Of a DNA stretch of 23,804 bases, positions 8,101 through 14,401 are shown in pieces. Position numbers and translations under genes: made by a program. How positions within the stretch are numbered: position 1 is the first letter of the stretch; each line of letters begins with the position of its first letter. The notes below the pieces were generated by a model, which ran no database searches, was not told the DNA's origin, and saw only the letters and a list, made by a program, of their open reading frames with translations. Location of the stretch: assembly GCA_042219525.1 (NCBI GenBank), contig JBDGPU010000180.1:1-23804 (forward strand), given 5' to 3'. Source of the DNA: JBDGPU01 sp042219525. GTDB lineage: Archaea > Halobacteriota > Halobacteria > Halobacteriales > Haloferacaceae.

Positions 8101-8548
8101 TGCTCGTGACAGCAACGCAGACTCCTCGAAAGCCCTTGTCCGCTCTTACTTATAAACAGTATATAAAGGAAAAGACGCTGCTGCACTTGACAGCAACGCA
8201 GACCCCTCGAAAGCCCTCGGCCGCTCTTGCTTATAAACCGTATATAAAGATGCAGACGCTGATGCACTTGACAGCAACGCAGACCCCTCGAAAGCCCTTG
8301 TCCGCTCTTACTTATAAACAGTATATAAAGGAAAAGACGCTGCTGCACTTGACAGCAACGCAGACCCCTCGAAAGCCCTCGGCCGCTCTTGCTTATAAAC
8401 CGTATATAAAGATGCAGACGCTGATGCACTTGACAGCAACGCAGACCCCTCGAAAGCCCTTGTCCGCTCTTACTTATAAACAGTATATAAAGGAAAAGAC
8501 GCTGCTGCACTTGACAGCAACGCAGACTCCTCGAAAGCCCTCGGCCGC
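8101..8548 (+). repeat. 81-bp tandem repeat array with alternating A and B units
   Basis: The box GACAGCAACGCAGAC recurs at 8108, 8189, 8270, 8351, 8432 and 8513, exactly 81 bp apart each time. Units alternate between type A (TTGTCCGCTCTTAC, then TTATAAACAGTATATAAA) and type B (TCGGCCGCTCTTGC, then TTATAAACCGTATATAAA), giving a 162-bp higher-order period in the order A-B-A-B-A. The near identity of the units implies recent duplication or homogenisation. Each unit could act as a promoter reading rightward, since the TATA-like core is followed about 25 bp later by the CACTTGACAGC segment. Confidence 0.92.
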
Positions 8549-8560
8549 TCGCGGTCGCTG

Positions 8561-8613
8561 TCCCGAAAATCGGAGATTTTCGGGCTCCGAGAAATCTTCG
8601 ATTTCTCGCGAAA
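8561..8613. repeat. Double-palindrome cassette
   Basis: There are two perfect hairpins in a row. CCCGAAAATC, loop GGA, GATTTTCGGG has a 10-bp stem. CGAGAAATC, loop TTC, GATTTCTCG has a 9-bp stem. The same cassette occurs in reverse complement in copy R (from about 23768 to the window end), but at a different position of the element. That indicates an independently inserted or inverted module. Confidence 0.85.
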
Positions 8614-8618
8614 CGACA

Positions 8619-8652
8619 TATCCACGCCTCTCAGCACCGCCCGGCGTGGATA
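8619..8652 (+). ncRNA. Candidate structured RNA hairpin of the composite repeat
   Basis: The stem is TATCCACGCC with GGCGTGGATA around the loop TCTCAGCACCGCCC. In copies L and R the stem is TATCCGCGGC with GCCGCGGATA. The A-T pair became G-C and a C-G pair became G-C, both with matching partner changes. The loop is the same in L and differs at only a few central positions in R. A conserved loop on a covarying stem suggests selection on structure. It could instead be a DNA palindrome, and no transcript is shown. Confidence 0.5.
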
Positions 8653-8779
8653 GGGGTCGATTCAGCGACTCCCCTGCGGCGCGACCACTGGAAGACGGCC
8701 CGGGCATTCCGTTGCGTCTCTCCGCACAGCCCGACGGACGGGTCCGGGCTGCGGCTTCCATGGTCTCGTTCGCTTCGTC

Positions 8780-8804
8780 GCCGGCGCGCTGGAAGCGCGC
8801 CGGC
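8780..8804. repeat. Perfect 11-bp palindrome with GGA loop
   Basis: GCCGGCGCGCT, loop GGA, AGCGCGCCGGC. It is followed 4 bp later by a second perfect hairpin at 8809-8829 with 9-bp arms (CGAGGGACC) and loop TCC. Neither is next to a gene end, so terminator function is unlikely. Confidence 0.8.
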
Positions 8805-8850
8805 TGCCCGAGGGACCTCCGGTCCCTCGCTGCTCACGAGAGCGGCCATC

Positions 8851-9076
8851 GCCCTTTCAGTCCGCCAGGACTGCGACTGCAACACCAACCGCGACAGCAC
8901 CGCAACCGCAGCCGCGACCGCGACAGCACCGCAGCCGCGACCGCGACAGCACCGCAACCGCGACAGCACCGCAACCGCGACCGCACCGCGCGCCGGCCGT
9001 CCGGCGTACGGCGCTGGCCCGGTGACCGCCGGCAGCGACGCCCCAACTACCACTCCGGGGTGGGACTGAAAGGGGC
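8851..9076. repeat. 226-bp segment bounded by inverted GCCCTTTCAGTCC arms
   Basis: GCCCTTTCAGTCC at 8851-8863 is matched by its inverse, GGACTGAAAGGGGC, at 9063-9076, with one extra G. The interior holds the GACAGCACCGCA satellite. The right arm overlaps the left end of the next inverted-repeat element. It could be a MITE-like relic. No target duplication is evident. Confidence 0.45.
8885..8985 (+). repeat. Short satellite of GACAGCACCGCA boxes
   Basis: The 12-mer GACAGCACCGCA occurs at 8893, 8922, 8945 and 8962, separated by 29, 23 and 17 bp. The spacers are built from ACCGCG/ACCGCA hexamers, so the spacing shrinks by six each time. The 12-mer is also present in the tandem units of copies L and R, which ties the satellite to the composite repeat. 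Confidence 0.7.
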
Positions 9077-9239
9077 AGCCGCTGAGCGGGACGCCCTGCG
9101 AAGTAAGCGACGCGAGAGCGAAGCTCTCGCTAGTCTGAGTCTCCGACTCAGGCACCGCAATCCCGGCGAGCGAACGAAGTGAGCGAGCCGGGTGAGGAGC
9201 GCAGCGAGCAGCGCGAGCGCTCAGCGGCTGGGGCTTTCA
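9067..9239. repeat. 173-bp inverted-repeat element (MITE-like)
   Basis: The ends are TGAAAG-GGG-CAGCCGCTGAGCG (9067-9088) and its inverse, CGCTCAGCGGCTG-GGG-CTTTCA (9218-9239). The inner 13 bp and outer 6 bp pair perfectly around a symmetric GGG/GGG mismatch. Inside are two more perfect hairpins, GCGAGAGC-GAA-GCTCTCGC and CTGAGTC-TCC-GACTCAG. There is no coding potential. It ends about 150 bp before the 3' end of the XRE regulator gene. Confidence 0.65.
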
Positions 9240-9390
9240 AGCCATGCTGAGTGGTGTCGCTCTCGACGACAACCAACCAAACCACGCACAGAGCAATCGT
9301 CCCAACGGTTCGGGCCATCAAGTTGCGCCAAGTGATTTCGGCAGCAACGACGACCGATAACTCTCAGAAAAACGCGAACCCGAGCCTCGA

Positions 9391-10095
9391 TTATAAGTCC
9401 CGAAGCGTATCGAGGCAGTCGTCGATGTCGCGCGTCGACGTCGCGAGTGAGAAGCCATCGACGCGGGCGAGTTCGGCCGCGTGGTCCCAGAGGTCCTCCT
9501 CCTCGATCCCGTGCAACACCACGGCGTTCGGCGTCGGCGTGACGACGCGGAGTGCGACGAGGGGCGATTCCCCGCGCGTTACGTCCGTGAACACGAGCGC
9601 GCGGTTGGTCGACTGGCCGTAGAGCCGGTAGAACTCCTCGCTGGAGAGTCGGGTGATCGCCTGAATCGAGTTGATGACCGTGTGGCCGTAGATCCGGTCG
9701 CGGTCGCCGCGGTGGATCTCCGTGGCGTCCATCGCGTCGTAGAACTCCTCCAGCGAGACGGGCGTCGGGTACTCCCGGAGGTCGTGGACGATGTCGCTCT
9801 CGAACCCGGCGGAGAGCACGCGAGCGTACTGCCGGAGGCGGTCCCCGCCGCGAGCCTCGTCGATGTCGAGCAGCGCGGCGACCGTCCGCTGGACGACGCC
9901 GATGCCCGGGCTCTCCCGGCGCCCGCTCTCGTAGTCGGAGACGACCGACGAGGAGACGCCGAGTTGCTCGGCCAGCTCCGTCTGCGAGACGTCGAAGTCC
10001 GTCCGCCACTTCCGGAGCGTGGCCCCGGGGTCCTCGCTCAGGGTGATCTCGCCCGCGATCCGCCGGGCCAGCTCTTCCCGTGCGCTGTCGTTCAT
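9391..10095 (-). CDS. XRE-family helix-turn-helix transcriptional regulator
   Basis: The protein has 234 residues. Residues about 26-75 form a Cro/C1-type helix-turn-helix: ATLRKWRTDFDVSQTELAEQL, GVSSSVVSDYESGRRESPG, IGVVQRTVAALLDI. The remaining 150 residues form an alpha/beta ligand- or oligomer-type domain (VSLEEFYDAM, IYGHTVINSIQAITRL, NRALVFTDV, ESPLVALRVVTPTPNAVVLHGI). This two-part layout is typical of a conserved archaeal regulator group. Its ligand and targets are unknown. It is divergent from a GNAT gene across 159 bp. An imperfect inverted repeat, CCGAA/TTCGG (10132-10148), lies just upstream of its likely TATA region and could be an operator, which would imply autoregulation. Confidence 0.85.
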   Translation of the reverse strand: MNDSAREELARRIAGEITLSEDPGATLRKWRTDFDVSQTELAEQLGVSSSVVSDYESGRRESPGIGVVQRTVAALLDIDEARGGDRLRQYARVLSAGFESDIVHDLREYPTPVSLEEFYDAMDATEIHRGDRDRIYGHTVINSIQAITRLSSEEFYRLYGQSTNRALVFTDVTRGESPLVALRVVTPTPNAVVLHGIEEEDLWDHAAELARVDGFSLATSTRDIDDCLDTLRDL

Positions 10096-10254
10096 TCGCT
10101 AAGAGCGTCCACCGAGATGGGCAAAAGGGTACCGAAACCTGGGTTCGGCAACTGTCGACACCCCTGAGCGGACGCCGACTGTGGAGCCATGCCCGCACCG
10201 ACGACGACCGCCCGGAGTCGCAACGCTCAGGGGCCCCTCCAGCCAACGCGACGT

Positions 10255-10776
10255 ATGGAAATCAGAGCGTACGAACCCGGTGATGCCGACGGGCTCTGGG
10301 CCTGCAAGCGGGCCTTCGAACTCGGTCTCGGCACCGGCACCGGCAGCGAGGACAAGGCCGAAAAGTACGAGGGCAAGCTCACGGACTCGTACCGCGCGGA
10401 GTGGTTCGACTGGGTCGACCGCTGTACCGACGAGGACGCCCGCTGTGTCACCGTCGCCGTCGACGAGAACGGTGGTGACGACGGGGACGGGAACCACGAC
10501 GAGATCGTCGGCTACGTGTTCGTCCTTCCGGAATCGATGGGGTTCATCTGGGACTCGGCCGTCCTCAACGAGATCTACGTCGACCCCGACTATCGCGGCG
10601 AGGGCGTCGGCGACGACCTGATGGGGGCCGCACTCGACCTCGCCGCTGACCAGGACCTGCCGCTCGACCGGATCGTCCTCGACGTCGACCCCGAGAACGA
10701 GCGGGCGAGGGCGTTCTACGACCGCTACGGCTTCGAACACTGGGGCGAGCTCGTCGCGCGCGACCTGCCGGAGTAG
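10255..10776 (+). CDS. GNAT-family N-acetyltransferase
   Basis: This 173-residue protein opens with MEIRAYEPGDADGLWACKR, a usual GNAT beginning. The acetyl-CoA pyrophosphate loop is visible in VDPDYRGEGVGDDLMGAAL (R-x-x-G-x-G), followed by LDVDPENERARAFYDRYGFE, the motif-B helix typical of the superfamily. An acidic insert, ENGGDDGDGNHDE, sits in a loop before strand 4. The substrate cannot be inferred. The frame is open 22 codons further upstream, but the ATG at 10255 gives the canonical N-terminus. It is convergent with the RimJ-like gene, 15 bp apart. Confidence 0.85.
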   Translation: MEIRAYEPGDADGLWACKRAFELGLGTGTGSEDKAEKYEGKLTDSYRAEWFDWVDRCTDEDARCVTVAVDENGGDDGDGNHDEIVGYVFVLPESMGFIWDSAVLNEIYVDPDYRGEGVGDDLMGAALDLAADQDLPLDRIVLDVDPENERARAFYDRYGFEHWGELVARDLPE

Positions 10777-10791
10777 GGTTTCGAGATCGGC

Positions 10792-11403
10792 CTACAGGAT
10801 CTCCGTCCCGCCGTCGGTCGCCTCGCGCCACTCCGCCTGACTGATGGTGTACCGCACCTCGTCGTGGACGCTGCCGTCCTGGTACTCCAGCTCGTTCCGG
10901 AGCAGCCCCTCGCGCCGGCCACCGAATCGGTCGACGTACTTCTCGATGGCGCGCTCCGACTGCTCGTTCTCGGGAATGTGCGAGACCGCGACGAGCTCCA
11001 GGTCGAGGTGGTCGAAGGCCAGTTCACACAGCGCGGCGGCTCGCTCGCCCGAGTAGCCGCGGCCCCAGAACCGCTTCCGGAGCCAGAGGCCGAGCACCGC
11101 GGTCCGTTTGTCCCAGTCGATACCGATGCCGGTGCAGCCCGCGATCTCGCCGGCACCGTCCTCGGTTGCTTTCGGTCGGATGACGTACCCGGCCGCCTCA
11201 CCGTCCTCCCACCGCGACTTGCCGCGCTCGAGGAACTCCTGGGTCTCCTTGATGGTCTCGTGGGGACTCCAGGTGACGTACTCGGTAATCTCCTCGATGC
11301 CGGGATCAGCCGAGCAGATCTCGTATAGCTCGTGGACGTCGACCTCCTCGGGCCAGCGAGGGCGGAACCGGAGTCGCTCCGTCTCGAACCTCTCGGGGAA
11401 CAT
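10792..11403 (-). CDS. RimJ/RimL-type GNAT N-acetyltransferase
   Basis: This 203-residue protein starts MFPERFETERLRFRPR, the TERLxLR opening of the RimJ/RimL (Acetyltransf_3) group. Next come WSPHETIKETQEFLE, GYVIRPK, GEIAGCTGIGIDWDKRTAVLGLWLRKRFWGRGYSGERAAAL (acetyl-CoA loop) and VSHIPENEQSERAIEKY. Members acetylate ribosomal protein N-termini or small molecules such as antibiotics. The target here is unknown. The frame is open far upstream inside the EamA gene. I chose the ATG at 11403 because TTTTATAC lies 22-29 bp before it, giving a leaderless gene. Confidence 0.87.
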   Translation of the reverse strand: MFPERFETERLRFRPRWPEEVDVHELYEICSADPGIEEITEYVTWSPHETIKETQEFLERGKSRWEDGEAAGYVIRPKATEDGAGEIAGCTGIGIDWDKRTAVLGLWLRKRFWGRGYSGERAAALCELAFDHLDLELVAVSHIPENEQSERAIEKYVDRFGGRREGLLRNELEYQDGSVHDEVRYTISQAEWREATDGGTEIL

Positions 11404-11424
11404 ACACTGGCTGTCGCGGGCGCT

Positions 11425-11432
11425 GTATAAAA
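11425..11432 (-). promoter_or_regulatory. TATA box of the RimJ-like gene
   Basis: TTTTATAC on the minus strand lies 22-29 bp before the ATG at 11403. It is the best TATA match in this gene cluster and it fixes the start. Confidence 0.6.
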
Positions 11433-11480
11433 GGTGGCTCGGCCATGAGAAGCTGTGACACCCACTCTGCCGGTTCCCGG

Positions 11481-12401
11481 TCAGTTTCGGGCGCGGTACC
11501 GCCGTAGCTCCTCGCGGATCGCCTCGCGCTTGAGGAGGACGAACCCCGTGAAGATGAACAGGAAGCCCGCGACCGTCGGGACGTCGATGACCTCGCCGAG
11601 GAACAGCCAGCCGGAGAGTGCGGCGAAGATCGGGGCGACGTAGGAGACGAGGTTGATCTCGACGGGGCCGAGCCGGTCGAGCAGGGTGAAGTAGATGAGG
11701 AAGCCGAGCGCGCTGGCCGCCAGCGCGAGGTACGCCAGCGCGAGGATGGCCTCGGTCGTCCAGACGATGTCGGCGACGGATTCGCCGAGGCCGACGGCGA
11801 CGACGTGCATGAGCAGCGCGCCGCCGAGCATGGACCAGGCCTCCATCGACTCGATCGGCATCTCCTCGTCGACGGCCCGGGTCAGGACGGACCCGAGCGC
11901 GAACGACCCCGCCGCGAGGAGGACGAGAAGCTTCGCGCCGGTCCCGCCGGCGAGGAGGTTGTTCGGGTCCGGCTGCGCAAGCACCGTGACGCCGACGAGC
12001 CCGAGGAGCAGCCCGGCGATGCCGACGAGCGTGAGGCGCTCCGACGGGAGGAACGCCCGGGCGAACGCCGAGGTGAGGACCGGCGAGAAGCTCACGAAGA
12101 CGGCGGCGACGGCGCTGGTTACGGCCGGGTTCGTTTCGCCGATGAACAGGAGGGCGTGGTAGGCAGCGATGATCAGAACGGACCCGATGGCGACGAGACT
12201 CCACTCGCCGCGCGTCCGCGGGATCGGGTCCTCGACGACGTACGCGGCGTACGCGAGCATGAACACGCCGGCGATGTCGTAGCGGAGGGCGGCGAACAGC
12301 ACCGGCGGGAAGTAGGCCAGGCCGGCCTTGATCGCCATGAACGCCGACCCCCAGACGGCGGCCAGCACGAGGAACAGTGCGAGGTTTCGGTAGCGGCTCA
12401 C
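11481..12401 (-). CDS. EamA/DMT-family transporter
   Basis: This integral membrane protein of about 306 residues has ten predicted spans arranged as two EamA halves. The first half opens with LFLVLAAVWGSAFMAIKAGL and the second with LLVLLAAGSFALGSVLTRAV, ending in the conserved VSYVAPIFAALSGWLFLGEVI block. The family exports metabolites or amino acids, and the substrate is not predictable. I chose a GTG start at 12401 (VSRYRNLALF). An ATG at 12464 is possible but adds an Arg-rich, unlikely N-terminus that would begin directly at the stop of the CBS gene. Same strand as the CBS gene, so it may be the second gene of a pair. Confidence 0.85.
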   Translation of the reverse strand: MSRYRNLALFLVLAAVWGSAFMAIKAGLAYFPPVLFAALRYDIAGVFMLAYAAYVVEDPIPRTRGEWSLVAIGSVLIIAAYHALLFIGETNPAVTSAVAAVFVSFSPVLTSAFARAFLPSERLTLVGIAGLLLGLVGVTVLAQPDPNNLLAGGTGAKLLVLLAAGSFALGSVLTRAVDEEMPIESMEAWSMLGGALLMHVVAVGLGESVADIVWTTEAILALAYLALAASALGFLIYFTLLDRLGPVEINLVSYVAPIFAALSGWLFLGEVIDVPTVAGFLFIFTGFVLLKREAIREELRRYRARN

Positions 12402-12464
12402 AGCGACAGTCCGACGCGGTGGCTCCTTACGGTTTCGAAAGCAGGAACGACCCCATCGTCCCAC

Positions 12465-12956
12465 TCACTCCAGCCGTTTCTCGTGGAACGCCCGGATCAC
12501 GTCCTGTCGGGCGATGAGGCCGACGAGGCGCCCGTCCTCGTCGACGACCGGCACGCGGTTGATGTTCGGCTCGCCACAGAGGTGGTCCAGGACGACCTCG
12601 ACGTCGTCGCCGGGTTCGACGGTGATCAGCTCCGTCGACATCACCTCCGAAACGGGGCTGCCAGCGTTGCGCACGAAGTCGACCCCGACGTCGAGGTTCT
12701 CCCACGGGACGTCGACCTGGTAGGTCAGGGTGTCGACGAACGGCGGCAGGCCGATGGGGATCCACAGGATCTTCTCCTCCGGTTCGAACAGGTCGACGAA
12801 GTCCGACTCGGTGACGACGCCGAGGACGAATCTGTCGTCGTCGACGACGGGAAACCCGGAAAAGTCGAACCGGGCGAGTCGCTTGAGGGCGTGGGCCACG
12901 TCGTCGTCCGGGGAGAGCGTCTTCACGTCGGTCGTCATGAGGTCCCGCGCTTCCAT
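12465..12956 (-). CDS. Two-CBS-domain protein
   Basis: The protein has 163 residues. CBS domain 1 spans about 1-60 (ARDLMTTDVKTLSPDDDVAHAL, GFPVVDDDRFVLGVVTESDFVDLF). CBS domain 2 spans about 100-160 (VSEVMSTELITVEPGDDVEVVLDHL, RVPVVDEDGRLVGLIARQDVIRAF). Between them is a segment with ILWIPIGLPPFVDTLTYQV. Stand-alone CBS pairs bind adenine nucleotides or similar ligands and regulate partner proteins. No partner is evident here. Start is the ATG at 12956 (MEARDLMT). It lies 143 bp beyond dppF on the same strand, with three short tandem repeats in between. Confidence 0.88.
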   Translation of the reverse strand: MEARDLMTTDVKTLSPDDDVAHALKRLARFDFSGFPVVDDDRFVLGVVTESDFVDLFEPEEKILWIPIGLPPFVDTLTYQVDVPWENLDVGVDFVRNAGSPVSEVMSTELITVEPGDDVEVVLDHLCGEPNINRVPVVDEDGRLVGLIARQDVIRAFHEKRLE

Positions 12957-13010
12957 ACAGGGTGAGAGGCGTCCGAAGGGTGTAGTCGTTGTGGCGGTGA
13001 CGACGGTGGC

Positions 13011-13081
13011 GGCGGTCGCGACGCCCACTTGGCGGCGGTCGCGACGCCCACTTGGTGACGACGGTCGCGACGCCCACTTGG
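13011..13081. repeat. Three short tandem repeats of about 22-25 bp
   Basis: The core GGTCGCGACGCCCACTTGG occurs three times (near 13013, 13036 and 13062) between the start of the CBS gene and the end of dppF. It is too short and irregular for CRISPR. It may be replication slippage or a regulator-binding array in the CBS gene's upstream region. Confidence 0.6.
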
Positions 13082-13099
13082 CGGCGCCGGTCGAGACGC

Positions 13100-14401
13100 T
13101 TACTCGCTCGCCCACTCTTCGACGGCGGCTTCCACCTCGGTCGGCTGGGATTTCAGGTGGCAGGCTGCCGGATGGTCCTCGTCCGGAATCCGCGGGTTCA
13201 CCGTCTCACAGACCGACTCGTAGCGGTCGCGGAGCAGTTCCTCGGCCTCCTCACGGTCGCCCTCGGCGAGCCGCTCGAACGCCGTCGTCAGCAGCTCCTC
13301 GTCGCGCGCGGGGAGGTCCACGGCCAGGAACTCCTCGTGCATCGTCCGCGCAAACGCCTCGGCGTCCTCCCGGTCGGGGTCGCCGGCCTGCTGCCAGAGG
13401 AAGCCGAGGTCGAGCTCGTCGCGCTCGATCTGCGTCCGGACGTCCGCGATTTCGCGGTAGACCTCCTGTGGAAGATCGAGGTCCTCCGGCGGGATCACCT
13501 TCGGACAGCGCGTTCGGAAGGAGCAGCCCGATGGTGGGTCCCGCGGCGAGGGCACGTCGCCGCGAAGCGTCTTCACGTCGCGGTCCCGTTCCGCCGTGTC
13601 GGCCCGCGGGACGCTCTCCAGGAGCGCCTGCGTGTAGGGGTGCTGTGGGTTCTCGAAGATCTCCGCGACGGGGCCTACCTCGACGATCTCCCCCAGGTAC
13701 ATCACGGCGAGGCGGTCACAGATATGCCGGACGACGCTCAGGTCGTGCGCGATGAACAGGTAGGTGAGGTCGCGCCGCTCCTGCATGTCCGCGAGCAGGT
13801 TCAGCACCTGTGCCTGGACGCTCACGTCGAGCGCGGAGACGGGCTCGTCGAGCACGATGAACTCCGGCTCCAGCGCGAGCGCCCGGGCGAAGCCGATCCG
13901 CTGGCGCTGGCCGCCCGAGAACTCGTGAGGATACCGGTCCACCTGGTCGGCGGAGAGGCCGACCTCCTCCAGCAGCGACTTCGCGCGCTCGCGACGCGCT
14001 TCGGGCGTGTCGACTCCGTGGATCTCCAGCGGTTCGCGGATGATCTCGCCGGCGGTCATCCGCGGATCGAGACTGGAGAAGGGGTCCTGGAACATCACCT
14101 GCGCCCGGCGGCGGAACTGCTGGAGCGCATCGCCGGAGAGCTCGAACACCTCGTCGTCGTCGAAAACCACGCTGCCGGCGGTCGGCTCACGTAGTTGCAT
14201 CAGCGTCTCCGCCGTCGTCGACTTGCCACAGCCGGACTCGCCGACGATGCCGAGGGTCTCGCCCTCGTGGACGTCGAAGGAGACGCCGTCGACGGCGCGG
14301 ACCGCCGTCGGCTCCTTCCGGAGCAGCTTGTCGAGGATAGTGTCGTCTTCGAAGTAGTGTTTCTGCAGGTCCCGCACCTGCACCAGGGCGTCGTCAGTCA
14401 T
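13100..14401 (-). CDS. dppF: Dipeptide/oligopeptide ABC transporter ATP-binding protein (DppF-like)
   Basis: This 433-residue cytoplasmic ATPase energises peptide import with DppD. Walker A is GESGCGKS (54-61), the signature is FSGGQRQR and Walker B is FIVLDEPVSALD, followed by the H-loop FIAHDLSVV. The C-terminal oligopeptide-type domain carries GCSFRTRCPK and, about 100 residues later, YESVCETVNP and HPAACHL. In most family members these parts are close together, so a charged segment of roughly 100 residues is inserted. Its ATG overlaps the end of dppD by 8 bp, showing translational coupling. It is the last gene of the dpp operon. Confidence 0.92.
   Translation of the reverse strand: MTDDALVQVRDLQKHYFEDDTILDKLLRKEPTAVRAVDGVSFDVHEGETLGIVGESGCGKSTTAETLMQLREPTAGSVVFDDDEVFELSGDALQQFRRRAQVMFQDPFSSLDPRMTAGEIIREPLEIHGVDTPEARRERAKSLLEEVGLSADQVDRYPHEFSGGQRQRIGFARALALEPEFIVLDEPVSALDVSVQAQVLNLLADMQERRDLTYLFIAHDLSVVRHICDRLAVMYLGEIVEVGPVAEIFENPQHPYTQALLESVPRADTAERDRDVKTLRGDVPSPRDPPSGCSFRTRCPKVIPPEDLDLPQEVYREIADVRTQIERDELDLGFLWQQAGDPDREDAEAFARTMHEEFLAVDLPARDEELLTTAFERLAEGDREEAEELLRDRYESVCETVNPRIPDEDHPAACHLKSQPTEVEAAVEEWASE

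Larger units (their letters stand above)
8091..8700 (+). repeat. Composite repeat, copy M (fullest copy)
   Basis: One degenerate unit and five TATA-bearing units run into the conserved GAAAGCCCTCGGCCGCTC segment. A double-palindrome cassette (8561-8613) follows, and then the main hairpin, with arms 8619-8628 and 8643-8652 and loop 8629-8642. GGGG (8653-8656) and CCCC (8671-8674) may form the outer pairing. The order of parts equals that of copies L and R, and copy M has the same orientation as R. Compared with L and R, the main stem differs at two base pairs and both are compensated. Confidence 0.85.
7943..9390. other. 1.4-kb gene-free region rich in repeats and palindromes
   Basis: No credible protein gene is seen between the AI-2E family gene and the XRE regulator. 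From left to right the region holds an ordinary intergenic segment (7943-8090), six 81-bp tandem repeats with TATA-like cores, a double-palindrome cassette, the conserved hairpin of the composite repeat, and three further perfect hairpins (8722-8754, 8780-8804, 8809-8829). A satellite of GACAGCACCGCA boxes and a pair of nested inverted-repeat elements (8851-9076, 9067-9239) follow. Long open frames cross it only because 81 is divisible by three. 9244-9390 shows nothing recognisable. Confidence 0.8.

Noticed and set aside
6738..8510. Minus-strand open frame of 590 codons
   Set aside because: It is the wrong frame of the AI-2E family gene joined to the repeat array, and the Arg-rich composition is typical of antisense or shifted frames in GC-rich DNA.
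8101..8548. CRISPR array
   Set aside because: The units are contiguous and repeat in full, with no unique spacers between short repeats, and there are no cas genes.
8091..8700. rRNA operon promoter region
   Set aside because: Multiple tandem promoters resemble this, but no 16S sequence follows any complete copy (M is followed by palindromes, then the XRE gene).
8780..8829. Pair of perfect hairpins as transcription terminators
   Set aside because: They are not downstream of any gene and have no T-run. Archaeal termination relies on T-runs rather than hairpins.
8076..9182. Long plus-strand open frame of 368 codons with an internally repeated protein sequence
   Set aside because: It is open only because the repeat period of 81 bp is divisible by three. 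It reads through hairpins and the satellite, has no family features and lacks a promoter at the right distance.
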